DNA from: CAZUVQ01 sp964623915
Lineage (GTDB): Bacteria; Bacillota; Clostridia; UMGS1883; UMGS1540
Reading direction: 5' to 3'
Assembly (NCBI GenBank): GCA_964623915.1
Contig: CAZUVQ010000006.1
Location: 1-32,439 of the forward strand
Length of the DNA: 32,439 bases
The notes under the pieces were generated by a model. The model was given only the letters and a program-made list of their open reading frames with translations. It was not told the origin of the DNA and made no database searches. This document shows, one piece after another, positions 17,353 through 25,613 of this stretch (position 1 is its first letter; every line of letters begins with the position of its first letter). Both the position numbers and the translations under genes were made by a program.

Positions 17353-18306
17353 TTACCACCTTATTAGAGAAGTGGCACTTGAGAGTCCACCTCCAAAAGC
17401 TGATAAAACCAATAAATCTCCGCTGTTTATATTTCCGGCTTTATTAAGCTGGTCTAAAGCTATGGGAATACTGGCTGCCGATGTGTTACCGAATTTATCT
17501 ATGTTTACAAAAAACCTTTCAATGGGAATACCAAGCTTTTTACTTGCAAACTGAATTATCCTTATATTTGCCTGATGTGGAATAAAGTGTTTTATATCAT
17601 CAAGCGTGAGCCCTGCTGTGCTTACCACCTCTTTAATATCCTCAGTCATTACATTTACAGCAAATTTAAATGTTTCCTGCCCCTTCATAAATATATACGG
17701 CTTTTTCACTTCGCCTTTATAAAAAGGTGATGTTCCACTAAAAGAGGGTATTTCAATAACCTCGTTTCCACCGCTTGTGAAAAGCTTTGATGAGAGGTAC
17801 TTATCACCCTTTTCAATTACAACTGCCCCTGCACCGTCACCGAATATTACACAAGTTCCTCTATCTGTCCAGTCAACAATTTTTGAAAGCCTCTCTGTGC
17901 CTATAACCAAAACCTTATTGACATTTCCTCTTGCAATAAAACAATCTGCCGTATCGAGTGCAAACAAAAAGCCGCTACAAGCAGAGTTTAAATCAAATGC
18001 CGGACATGTAGCACCAAGCCTGCTTTGAACTAATCCTGCAACTGTTGGGCAAAGGGTTTCACCTGAAATTGTTGCCGCAATAATTAAGTCCAGCTCACAA
18101 GGCTTTGTACCACTGTCTTCAAGCGCACTTAGTGCGGCATAATATGCAAAATCAGTAGCTGTTTCGTTTATTGATATTCTTCTTTCACTAACACCCACTC
18201 TTTTTTTGATCCACTCATCGGAAGTTTCTACAAATGCGGACATATCTTCATTTGTTACAATGTGCTCTGGCACATAACTTCCCGTTCCTGTAATATTAAA
18301 GCTCAT
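17353..18306 (-). CDS. fabH: 3-oxoacyl-ACP synthase III
   Basis: Starts fatty acid synthesis by condensing acyl-CoA with malonyl-ACP. The 317-residue protein has the FabH triad: Cys110 in LNSACSGF, His244 in IPHQANIR and Asn274 in KFGNTSAAS. ATG at 18306 follows AGGAG. First gene of the operon; two inverted repeats matching the one before tetR lie 18-90 bases upstream, so its expression probably responds to that regulator. Confidence 0.96.
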   Translation of the reverse strand: MSFNITGTGSYVPEHIVTNEDMSAFVETSDEWIKKRVGVSERRISINETATDFAYYAALSALEDSGTKPCELDLIIAATISGETLCPTVAGLVQSRLGATCPAFDLNSACSGFLFALDTADCFIARGNVNKVLVIGTERLSKIVDWTDRGTCVIFGDGAGAVVIEKGDKYLSSKLFTSGGNEVIEIPSFSGTSPFYKGEVKKPYIFMKGQETFKFAVNVMTEDIKEVVSTAGLTLDDIKHFIPHQANIRIIQFASKKLGIPIERFFVNIDKFGNTSAASIPIALDQLNKAGNINSGDLLVLSAFGGGLSSATSLIRW

Positions 18307-18323
18307 ACTTTACTCCTGTCACA

Positions 18324-18340
18324 GAACACATCGTGTGCTC
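18324..18340. promoter_or_regulatory. Operator 1 for the TetR regulator (fabH-proximal)
   Basis: GAACACA-TCG-TGTGCTC, a 7-3-7 inverted repeat with one mismatch, 18 bases before the fabH start. It shares the core of the sites at 18374-18396 and 19051-19067. Confidence 0.75.
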
Positions 18341-18373
18341 ATATTTTTTTTACAGAGCTACCCCTGTATTGTT

Positions 18374-18396
18374 AGTGAGCACATGTTGTGCTCACT
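18374..18396. promoter_or_regulatory. Operator 2 for the TetR regulator
   Basis: A perfect 10-3-10 inverted repeat (arm AGTGAGCACA, spacer TGT), the best of the three copies. Its centre is 53 bases from that of operator 1, close to five helical turns, so proteins on both sites would face the same side of DNA. Confidence 0.8.
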
Positions 18397-18397
18397 T

Positions 18398-18419
18398 AGA
18401 AAAAAGAGATTTCTCTCTT
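18398..18419 (-). terminator. Weak terminator after tetR
   Basis: A 6-bp stem AAGAGA/TCTCTT with a GAAA loop on the minus strand, followed by TTTTTCT. It lies 12 bases after the tetR stop and would partly separate tetR from fabH. Confidence 0.5.
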
Positions 18420-18431
18420 AAAAAACGTATA

Positions 18432-19016
18432 TTAGTTTTTATTTTTCATACCATCAAGAAGGCATCCAAAGCTCATAATAAATGCTTCTTTCGCTTCCTC
18501 AAGAGAAAGCCCGACACCCACGGCATCTGCATTAAATCCCCTACAAAAGCACCAGATTGAATAACTCATAAGCTTAGTATCAATTTTTTTAAGCAAACCT
18601 TTTTTAACCCCATAGTCAAGAACAGGTTTCATATGGTCAACCCACCATTTTCTGTTGCTGTCTTTATACGAATCATATTCAAACATATACTGGCTGAAAT
18701 GAAGCTTATCCTCATACGTTTTACATAAAACCGATACGGCAATATCCATTAAATAGTCAAAGTAATCACGCTTTTCATCATAACCACGTAAAATACATTG
18801 CCTCATCTGGTTCATTATATTCTCGTATACAATTTTAAGAACATCATTAATATTTCTGAAGCGGTTATAAAAAACCCTGTTTGTAACGCCGAGTTCAGAT
18901 AATATCCTTTTTACTGTTATCTGTCCTACCCCGTCTTCATACGCTATTCTCGTAGCTATTGATACAATTTCTCTTGAAATTTCATCTTCCAACTTTATCC
19001 CTTTTGAATATGCCAC
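18432..19016 (-). CDS. TetR-family regulator, probable regulator of fatty acid synthesis
   Basis: A 194-residue protein with a TetR-type N-terminal helix-turn-helix (VKRILSELGVTNRVFYNRF) and an all-helical C-terminal ligand domain without a named family. It sits directly before the fab operon in the place where Firmicutes often carry the MarR-type FabT or rely on FapR. One inverted repeat overlaps its own start region and two more with the same core precede fabH, so autoregulation and control of fab are inferred. Ligand unknown; an acyl-CoA or acyl-ACP is plausible. GTG at 19016 is chosen because AAAGGG is eight bases upstream; GTG at 19025 lies too close to it. Confidence 0.85.
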   Translation of the reverse strand: MAYSKGIKLEDEISREIVSIATRIAYEDGVGQITVKRILSELGVTNRVFYNRFRNINDVLKIVYENIMNQMRQCILRGYDEKRDYFDYLMDIAVSVLCKTYEDKLHFSQYMFEYDSYKDSNRKWWVDHMKPVLDYGVKKGLLKKIDTKLMSYSIWCFCRGFNADAVGVGLSLEEAKEAFIMSFGCLLDGMKNKN

Positions 19017-19050
19017 AAAAAACACCCTTTACTTTTTACGGTAGGAATTT

Positions 19051-19067
19051 GAGCACACTATGTGCTA
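19051..19067. promoter_or_regulatory. Operator 3 for the TetR regulator (autoregulatory)
   Basis: GAGCACA-CTA-TGTGCTA, six of seven arm pairs matching, located five bases downstream of the tetR -10 and over the expected start of transcription. This geometry suits simple repression. Confidence 0.78.
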
Positions 19068-19072
19068 CGATG

Positions 19073-19101
19073 ATATTACCACACTTAATAATCGTTGTCA
19101 A
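19073..19101 (-). promoter_or_regulatory. tetR promoter inside the end of hisIE
   Basis: Minus-strand TTGACA (19096-19101), 17-base spacer, TAATAT (19073-19078). The -35 is formed by the last codons of hisIE, so the regulator has its own promoter although no terminator separates it from the his operon. Confidence 0.7.
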
Positions 19102-19759
19102 TAGTTTTTTGTGCCGTCATTTTTTCTTGTTTAATTTTATTGTCAATCACATGACGAGAGGCAAGCTCCGTCATAATATCCTTTGTGGAAATTCCCATTT
19201 CTGTCATTAAAACCATTACATGATAAGCAAGGTCAGCAATCTCATAAACTGTTTCCTTTTTATCATCTGCTTTGGCGGCGATTATTACCTCAGTACTCTC
19301 TTCCCCTACTTTTTTCAGTATTTTATCAATACCCTTTTCAAAAAGATATGTTGTATATGAGCCTTCCTTTTTCTCATTTTTCCTTCCCTCTATCAATTTT
19401 GCAAGGGATTCAAGAGAAAAATCATTGTATTCATCGCTTTTATAAATAGTATCGTTAAAGCATGAGTCTGTTCCAAGATGGCATGATGGGCCGTCTTTTT
19501 TAACTACAACTGTAAGAGCATCCTTATCACAGTCTGTTACAATGCTCACTATGTGCTGATAATTGCCGCTTGTTTCGCCCTTGAGCCAGAGCTTTTTTCG
19601 GCTTCGGCTAAAAAAACAAGTAAGCCCCTTTTTAATCGAAATTTCAAGGCTTTCTCTATTCATGTACGCAACTGTTAAAACTTTTTTACTGTCAGCATCA
19701 ACAACAACTGCAGGAATAAGCCCCTTTTCATCAAATTTAAGTTCATTTAAATTTATCAT
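19085..19759 (-). CDS. hisI: Phosphoribosyl-AMP cyclohydrolase / phosphoribosyl-ATP pyrophosphatase
   Basis: Bifunctional HisIE for steps two and three of histidine synthesis. The HisI half (about residues 1-110) has the FFSRSR, LWLKGETSGN and DCDKDAL/CHLGTDSCF metal-binding motifs; the HisE half (about 125-220) has the MazG-like helices with KVGEESTEV and ADLAYH. ATG at 19759 gives 224 residues and the usual N-terminus; upstream in-frame starts (19771, 19792) fall in the repeat. Unlike other his genes it does not overlap its neighbour: a roughly 160-base structured repeat separates it from hisF. Confidence 0.94.
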   Translation of the reverse strand: MINLNELKFDEKGLIPAVVVDADSKKVLTVAYMNRESLEISIKKGLTCFFSRSRKKLWLKGETSGNYQHIVSIVTDCDKDALTVVVKKDGPSCHLGTDSCFNDTIYKSDEYNDFSLESLAKLIEGRKNEKKEGSYTTYLFEKGIDKILKKVGEESTEVIIAAKADDKKETVYEIADLAYHVMVLMTEMGISTKDIMTELASRHVIDNKIKQEKMTAQKTIDNDY

Positions 19760-19933
19760 ACTAATCCCCATTCCGCCGCTCCGCGCCGGCACAAAAGTTT
19801 TTAAAAATCCCTTATCTGCGGAGTGGCGAGTGATAAGGGATTAGTGGCGCATCATCGTTTCGGCTCTGCCGAAAATTTCGATGGCGCATAAAATCCGCCG
19901 GAGGCAGAATAACGTGATTTTTCACGTTATTCT
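19760..19933. repeat. Palindromic intergenic element between hisF and hisIE
   Basis: Three perfect hairpins in series: 11 bp at 19806-19816/19832-19842, 7 bp at 19858-19864/19868-19874, and 12 bp at 19906-19917/19922-19933 with a TTTT loop. None is followed by a good T run for the minus strand, so it is not a simple terminator. TGGCGCAT occurs twice (19845 and 19882). The last arm lies inside hisF and supplies its stop codon. Likely a REP/MITE-type insertion; copy number in the genome cannot be seen here. Confidence 0.6.
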
Positions 19934-20686
19934 CCTTACTATAATTCCGTTATTAAATAGCTGCATTTTAAGGTCGCATATTTTTACCTCGCCAAAATGA
20001 AATACTGATGCGGCAAGCCCTGCATCTATTTGTGGTATTGCTTTAAACAAATCTACAAAATCCTTTGCGCTACCGGCACCGCCCGAGGCAATAACAGGTA
20101 CATTAACAGCACTGCAAACAGCCGAAAGAAGCTCTATATCAAAACCCTTTTTGACACCGTCCGTATCAATAGAGTTTACAACAACCTCTCCTGCTCCCTG
20201 TGCAACACATTTTTTTATCCAGCCGATTGCCTCCATGCCTGTGTTTTCTCTGCCGCCTTTAGCAAACACACAAAACTTTCCGTCAACACGCTTTACATCA
20301 ACTGAAAGAACAACACATTGGTTGCCGTATTTTTGCGCCGCACGAAATATAAGGTCAGGATTTTTAATTGCCCCTGTATTTACGCTGACCTTATCTGCAC
20401 CACATTTTAATACCCTATCAAAATCCTCCACAGTATTAATCCCACCGCCTACTGTAAGCGGAATAAAAACAGTTTCGGCAACCTTTATAAGAATATCGGT
20501 AAACAGCTCCCTGTTTTCCGCTGATGCTGTTATATCATAAAAAACAAGTTCATCTGCACCGTTTTCACTATAATATTTTGCAAGCTCAACGGGTGAAGAA
20601 ACATCTGCTAATCCTTCAAAATTTACACCTTTTACAACTCTGCCGTTTTTGACATCAAGGCATGGTATAATTCTTTTTGTAATCAA
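19922..20686 (-). CDS. hisF: Imidazole glycerol phosphate synthase cyclase subunit
   Basis: Uses ammonia from HisH to close the imidazole ring. The 254-residue barrel has the catalytic Asp in IIPCLDVKNGRVVKG (D11) and a second in LSVDVKRV. The start is TTG at 20686, nine bases after AGGAGG and overlapping the hisA stop (TTGA). The final four codons and stop (AGA ATA ACG TGA) are one arm of a 12-bp palindrome from the adjacent repeat, so the C-terminal residues RIT are repeat-derived. Confidence 0.95.
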   Translation of the reverse strand: MITKRIIPCLDVKNGRVVKGVNFEGLADVSSPVELAKYYSENGADELVFYDITASAENRELFTDILIKVAETVFIPLTVGGGINTVEDFDRVLKCGADKVSVNTGAIKNPDLIFRAAQKYGNQCVVLSVDVKRVDGKFCVFAKGGRENTGMEAIGWIKKCVAQGAGEVVVNSIDTDGVKKGFDIELLSAVCSAVNVPVIASGGAGSAKDFVDLFKAIPQIDAGLAASVFHFGEVKICDLKMQLFNNGIIVRRIT

Positions 20687-21408
20687 TTTTTATTTCCTCC
20701 TGCCGCTTTAATTGCCATAGCTATATCAATTGCTCCTTCATAATATGCCCTGCCTACTATTGCACCGTAAAGGTTCATATCAGCAAGCTTTTTTATATCT
20801 CCAAGGCTAGAAACACCACCTGATGCAATTATGTTCATCTTATATTTTTCGGATAAGAAGGTGTACATATCAAAATTTGTCCCTGCCATTGCTCCGTCCT
20901 TTGATATGTCGGTACATATCAAGGTTTTAACCCCTATTCCCTGCATATTTTTGCAAAACTCATCAAGCGTGTAACGAGATTTTTCTATCCAGCCCTTTAT
21001 TGCAACATAGCCTTCCTTTATATCCGCTCCTACTGCTATTTTGTCACCATATCGGGCGACGGCTTCTTTCAAAAACGCTGTATCAGTTACAGCGGCAGTC
21101 CCTAAAATGACACGGTCAATACCTATGGACAAATACTCCCTGACAGCTTCCATAGACCTTATTCCACCGCCAACTTCACAAAAAAGGTTTGTTCCCCGGG
21201 CGATTTTCTCAGCGGCCGAAAAATTTGGCATACCGCCGTTTTTTGCCCCTTCAAGGTCCACAATATGCAGATGCGTAGCACCCATATCTTCAAATTTTTT
21301 TGCCACGTTTAGTGGATTTTCATCATAAATCTTCATTTTATTATAATCACCCTTATAAAGACGGACAACGTGCCCATCAAACAAGTCAATCGCAGGAATT
21401 ATTATCAT
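20683..21408 (-). CDS. hisA: ProFAR isomerase
   Basis: Isomerises ProFAR to PRFAR. The 241-residue barrel has D8 in IIPAIDLFDGHVVRLYKG, the Asp of ICTDISKDGAMAGTN, and internally duplicated half-barrel phosphate sites such as VGGGIRS and ASGGVSS. ATG at 21408 follows AAAGGA 24 bases after hisH. It overlaps hisF by four bases. Confidence 0.95.
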   Translation of the reverse strand: MIIIPAIDLFDGHVVRLYKGDYNKMKIYDENPLNVAKKFEDMGATHLHIVDLEGAKNGGMPNFSAAEKIARGTNLFCEVGGGIRSMEAVREYLSIGIDRVILGTAAVTDTAFLKEAVARYGDKIAVGADIKEGYVAIKGWIEKSRYTLDEFCKNMQGIGVKTLICTDISKDGAMAGTNFDMYTFLSEKYKMNIIASGGVSSLGDIKKLADMNLYGAIVGRAYYEGAIDIAMAIKAAGGNKN

Positions 21409-21432
21409 ATCACTATTCCTTTCCGCTTTTTT

Positions 21433-22059
21433 TTATTTTATCTCACAAAATGCCCTTAATATATTAAGACCCACAGAGCCGCTTTTTTCGGGGTGAAATT
21501 GGCATCCGTAAATATTGTCCTTTGCAACGGCGGCAGTTAAGCTTGCATCATATTCGGCAGTTGCTATTTGTGCGTCACTGCAATTGTCCGCAAAATATGA
21601 ATGGACGAAATACACGCAATCACCTTCATTTACATATTTAAATAGTTTGCTTTTTTCTCTGGTTTTCGGAAAACACAAAGCATTCCATCCTATATGAGGT
21701 ATTTTAACATCACAGCTGACTACCTCTGAAATCGGACGTACAACACCGCTTATAAACCCAAGGCCGCTGTGTTTACCATATTCATGGCTCTCATCAAATA
21801 AAAGCTGCATTCCAAGGCAAATGCCAATTAAAGGTTTACCTTTTCGGACTTCATTATAAAGGCAATCATGTGCACCTGTATCTCTAAGCTTTTTTGCGGC
21901 ATCAGCAAAAGCACCGACACCGGGTAATACTATTTTTTCATAATTTTTTAATTTTTCGACATCACTGACAACGGTTATATCCGCTCCGGCAGCTTTAAAA
22001 GAGCTGACAAGAGAAAACAAATTCCCTACACCATAATTAACTATTGCAATTTTACTCAA
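21433..22059 (-). CDS. hisH: Imidazole glycerol phosphate synthase glutaminase subunit
   Basis: Class I glutamine amidotransferase that feeds ammonia to HisF. Nucleophile Cys81 lies in GICLGMQLL, and the His/Glu of the triad in FHPEKSG (about 189 and 191). The 208-residue length is normal. The start is TTG at 22059, seven bases after AAGGGG and overlapping the hisB stop as TTGA. Confidence 0.95.
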   Translation of the reverse strand: MSKIAIVNYGVGNLFSLVSSFKAAGADITVVSDVEKLKNYEKIVLPGVGAFADAAKKLRDTGAHDCLYNEVRKGKPLIGICLGMQLLFDESHEYGKHSGLGFISGVVRPISEVVSCDVKIPHIGWNALCFPKTREKSKLFKYVNEGDCVYFVHSYFADNCSDAQIATAEYDASLTAAVAKDNIYGCQFHPEKSGSVGLNILRAFCEIK

Positions 22060-22646
22060 ATTATTACCCCTTTTGTTGAAGGAATATCATCTCCGAACTT
22101 TTCATCTATTTGAACTGCCTTACGCAACGCCCTTGCAAGCGCTTTAAAACAGCCCTCTGCAATGTGGTGAGAGTTTTCACCGGCAAGCTTTTTTATGTGA
22201 AGTGTAATATTTGCATTTCTGACAAAGGCAAGCATAAATTCCTCTACAAGTTCAGTGTCAAAGGTGCCTATTTTTTCTGCCCCAAACAAAACGTCAAAGC
22301 AAAGATAGCTTCTCCCTGATATATCACAGGCGGTCAGTATCAAAGCTTCATCCATGGGCATAATTTCATTCCCAAACCGATTTATTCCACGCATATCTCC
22401 TATTGCATTCAAAAAAGCTTTTCCCAGCAAAATCCCCGTATCCTCAACGGAGTGGTGGTCATCAACAAAGGTGTCCCCTATGCATTTTACCATAAGGTCA
22501 AACCTTCCATGCTTTGAAAACAAGGTAAGCATATGGTCTAAAAATCCGCAGCCTGTGGCTATATCCGCCTTACCGCTACCGTCAAGATTTAATTTTACGA
22601 CAATATCTGTTTCTGTGGTTTTACGGTTAATTTCACTAATTCTCAT
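22056..22646 (-). CDS. hisB: Imidazoleglycerol-phosphate dehydratase
   Basis: Dehydrates IGP to imidazole acetol phosphate. The 196-residue single-domain protein has the duplicated manganese-binding motifs: CGFLDHMLTLFSKHG, DDHHSVEDTG and NSHHIAEG-FKALARALR. There is no phosphatase domain, so histidinol-phosphate phosphatase must be supplied by another gene. ATG at 22646 is preferred over the in-frame GTG at 22655. Overlaps hisC by 11 bases. Confidence 0.95.
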   Translation of the reverse strand: MRISEINRKTTETDIVVKLNLDGSGKADIATGCGFLDHMLTLFSKHGRFDLMVKCIGDTFVDDHHSVEDTGILLGKAFLNAIGDMRGINRFGNEIMPMDEALILTACDISGRSYLCFDVLFGAEKIGTFDTELVEEFMLAFVRNANITLHIKKLAGENSHHIAEGCFKALARALRKAVQIDEKFGDDIPSTKGVII

Positions 22647-23715
22647 AAATATCACCCATTTTTATAATTATTTTTGTTATTTCCAATAAAACATCCATAT
22701 CATCTTTTGAGCCTATGGAAATACGAATGTAATCTTTTATAATTTCATCGCTGAAATGCCTCACAAGAACGCCTCTTTTTTTAAGCTCGGAATACAAAAA
22801 TTCTCCCTCGAGTTTTTTGTTTTTTACAAACAGAAAATTTGCTTTTGAAGGGATAACATCAAAACCCTGCTCTGAAAGTTCTTCTGTTACGTATTCCCTC
22901 AGTTTTATAATTTTTTTACAGTTATCCATATAATAATCATTATCTGAAATTGCCGCAACGCCTGCCGCAAGCGTTAATCTATTAACATTATAGGGATTTG
23001 TGGAGTACTTTAATTTGTTCAAATCGTCAATCAGCTCTTTTTGCCCGAACGCAAACCCTAGCCTTGCCCCTGCCATGGAACGGGATTTTGAAAAGGTACT
23101 TACAACTAAGAGATTATCATATTTATTTATCAAAGGATAACAGCTTTCTGCCCCAAAATCAACGTATGCCTCATCAATCAGCACAACGTTTTGCGGATTG
23201 TTTTTTACTATCTCTTCTATTTCAGATACAGAAAGCGCAATTCCCGTTGGGGCATTTGGATTTGCTATCACCACAAAGCCTTTATCTTTGCAATAATCCT
23301 TATAATTGGCAGATAAATCCTCCATCATGGGGACAGCTGTATATTCTATATTGTGCAAATCAGAAAAAACCTTATAAAAACCATAGCTAATTTCGGGGAA
23401 CACAGCTTTTTTTCTGTCACCGCAAAATGCCATAAAAGCAAAATTCAAAATATCGTCTGACCCGTTCGCCACAAAAACATTTTCTTGTTTCACGCTATAA
23501 AGCTCCGCTATTTTTTCGCATAGCTCACCGCACTGTGGGTCTGGATAAAGCTGTAACATCGATATTTCTTTACTGTTTATTGCTTTTGCAACCAATGGTG
23601 AGGGCGGAAAAGGCGATTCATTTGTATTCAGTTTTATATACTTCATATCTCTTGGTTGCTCGCCCGGAGTATAGGATTTTAGTTTTTCATATTTTTTATT
23701 TAAAAATCTACTCAT
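22636..23715 (-). CDS. hisC: Histidinol-phosphate aminotransferase
   Basis: PLP-dependent transamination of imidazole acetol phosphate. The 359-residue fold-type I enzyme has LNTNESPFPPSP at the N-terminus, NPNAPTG, DEAYVDF and the PLP Lys in STFSKSRSMAGARLG, then RISIG near the end. ATG at 23715 is chosen over an upstream TTG at 23727; it overlaps hisD by eight bases with GAGGG as ribosome site. Confidence 0.95.
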   Translation of the reverse strand: MSRFLNKKYEKLKSYTPGEQPRDMKYIKLNTNESPFPPSPLVAKAINSKEISMLQLYPDPQCGELCEKIAELYSVKQENVFVANGSDDILNFAFMAFCGDRKKAVFPEISYGFYKVFSDLHNIEYTAVPMMEDLSANYKDYCKDKGFVVIANPNAPTGIALSVSEIEEIVKNNPQNVVLIDEAYVDFGAESCYPLINKYDNLLVVSTFSKSRSMAGARLGFAFGQKELIDDLNKLKYSTNPYNVNRLTLAAGVAAISDNDYYMDNCKKIIKLREYVTEELSEQGFDVIPSKANFLFVKNKKLEGEFLYSELKKRGVLVRHFSDEIIKDYIRISIGSKDDMDVLLEITKIIIKMGDIYEN

Positions 23716-24988
23716 CTTTTCCCTCAAATCTTACAGCTGCGCTTTTTGCATGTGCCGTGAGCCCTTCTTTTTCTGCAAAAAATTCTATATCCTTCGCAAC
23801 GGACGACAGCGCGCTTTCTGTGTAATAGGTGTACTGCATTTTTTTTATGAAATCATCAACCGACAGGGGGCTTGAAAAACGGGCTGTGCCGCTTGTGGGC
23901 AAGGTGTGATTAGGGCCTGCAAAGTAATCCCCCAACACCTCGGGACAGTTTTTTCCAAGGAAAACCGAACCGGCATTTTCTATCCCGTCAAGATAATCAA
24001 ATGGGTTATCCATGAATATTTCAAGATGCTCGGGAGCAATATCATTTGATATTGAAATTGCTGTTTTTATATTATCAACAATTATTATTTTTCCGTTTTT
24101 GTCTATTGATTCACGGGCAATATCTTTTCTTTGCAGAAGTGGTATCTGTTTTTCAAGCTCCACTGAAACCTTATTTGCACTTTCCACGCTATCAGTGACA
24201 AGCACTGCACTTGCCAGTTTATCGTGTTCAGCCTGAGAGAGCATATCGGCGGCAACTATTTTAGGGTTACAGGTTTTGTCTGCAATAACAAGGATTTCAC
24301 TGGGGCCTGCTATCATATCAATACCAACCGTACCGAAAACCTGCCTTTTCGCCTCGGCAACATAGGCATTGCCGGGCCCAACAATTTTGTCTACACGGGG
24401 AACAGACTCCGTTCCATACGCAAGCGCCGCCACCGCCTGAGCACCGCCTAATTTAAATATCCTATCAACACCGGCAACTTTGGCGGCTGATAAAATAACC
24501 GGCTCAACCCTACCATTTACGGTAGGCGTTACCATAATGATTTCCCTGACACCGGCAAGCTTTGCAGGAATACAATTCATTAAAACAGATGACGGATATG
24601 CGGCAGTTCCACCGGGGACATAAAGCCCAACTCTTATTAGGGGCATAATTTTCTGACCGGTTATTATCCCATCTTTTTCATTTATAATAAAGCTGTTTCT
24701 TATCTGTCTTCTGTGAAAATCTTTAATGTTTTCTGACGCTTTTTTTAGTACTTCAAAAAACTTTTCCTCAACACTGCAAAGTGCTTCTTCTATCTCTTTA
24801 TCTGTTACTTCAAGAGAATTAAGATTTGCTTTATCAAATTTTTTGCAATATTCGAGCAGGGCTTTATCCCCGCTTTTTTTTACATTTTCTATAATATCCG
24901 ATACAACTTTTTCAACATTATCAATAGCGGGCTTTCGCACAATAATTTCTTTATCTGAAATTTCACTGTATTTTATTATTTTAATCAT
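23708..24988 (-). CDS. hisD: Histidinol dehydrogenase
   Basis: Oxidises histidinol to histidine in two NAD-dependent steps. The 426-residue zinc enzyme has GPGNAYVAEAKRQV, GPSEILVIAD, LSQAEHD (zinc/catalytic residues) and NHTLPTSGTARFSSPLSV. ATG at 24988 has GGGGA eight bases upstream and overlaps hisG by eight bases; the longer start at 25006 is within hisG and has no ribosome site. Confidence 0.95.
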   Translation of the reverse strand: MIKIIKYSEISDKEIIVRKPAIDNVEKVVSDIIENVKKSGDKALLEYCKKFDKANLNSLEVTDKEIEEALCSVEEKFFEVLKKASENIKDFHRRQIRNSFIINEKDGIITGQKIMPLIRVGLYVPGGTAAYPSSVLMNCIPAKLAGVREIIMVTPTVNGRVEPVILSAAKVAGVDRIFKLGGAQAVAALAYGTESVPRVDKIVGPGNAYVAEAKRQVFGTVGIDMIAGPSEILVIADKTCNPKIVAADMLSQAEHDKLASAVLVTDSVESANKVSVELEKQIPLLQRKDIARESIDKNGKIIIVDNIKTAISISNDIAPEHLEIFMDNPFDYLDGIENAGSVFLGKNCPEVLGDYFAGPNHTLPTSGTARFSSPLSVDDFIKKMQYTYYTESALSSVAKDIEFFAEKEGLTAHAKSAAVRFEGKDE

Positions 24989-25613
24989 TTTTATTCCCCA
25001 TTTCACATCGCAAGCCGACGCAAAGCTTTTCTATTTCGTTGCCTTTGAACTTAAATGATGCTTTATTTGCAATCAGCCTCGCACTGATTTCGCATATAGT
25101 TTCAATTGGTTCAAGGTTGTTCTCATAAAGCGTTTTTCCCGTTTCAACTATATCCACTATGACATCTGACAAATTAAGTATGGGTGCAAGCTCAATTGAA
25201 CCGTTTAGCTTAATAATATCAATATCACGGCATTTCATTGCGTAGTATTGCCTTGCTATATTTGTGAATTTTGTGGCAACACGCAAGGTTCTTTGTGTAT
25301 CATCCCTAAACCCTTTTTTTGCGGCAACCGCCATTCGGCAATTGCCTATCAGAAAATCCATAAGCTCATATACGTCCGGTTCATACTCTGACAGAATATC
25401 TTTGCCGGCTACACCAATATCAGCAGCTCCTCGTTCTACATATATTGCAACGTCTGAAGGTTTAACCCAAAAATACCGTATGCCGAGGCTCTCGTTTTCA
25501 AAAATGAGTTTGCGGTTGTTTTCTAAAATGGCAGGGCATGGAAATCCGGCGTTTTCGAAAACCTTATAAACCTTCTCGCCAAGCCTCCCCTTAGGTAGTG
25601 CAATGTTTATCAT
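24981..25613 (-). CDS. hisG: ATP phosphoribosyltransferase, short form
   Basis: First step of the pathway: ATP plus PRPP. At 210 residues it is the short form, which lacks the C-terminal regulatory domain and needs HisZ for activity; hisZ is directly upstream. ALPKGRLGEKV at the N-terminus, GVAGKDIL and the PRPP-binding segment near DVIVDIVETGKT are visible. ATG at 25613 follows AGGAGG and overlaps hisZ (ATGA). Confidence 0.95.
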   Translation of the reverse strand: MINIALPKGRLGEKVYKVFENAGFPCPAILENNRKLIFENESLGIRYFWVKPSDVAIYVERGAADIGVAGKDILSEYEPDVYELMDFLIGNCRMAVAAKKGFRDDTQRTLRVATKFTNIARQYYAMKCRDIDIIKLNGSIELAPILNLSDVIVDIVETGKTLYENNLEPIETICEISARLIANKASFKFKGNEIEKLCVGLRCEMGNKND

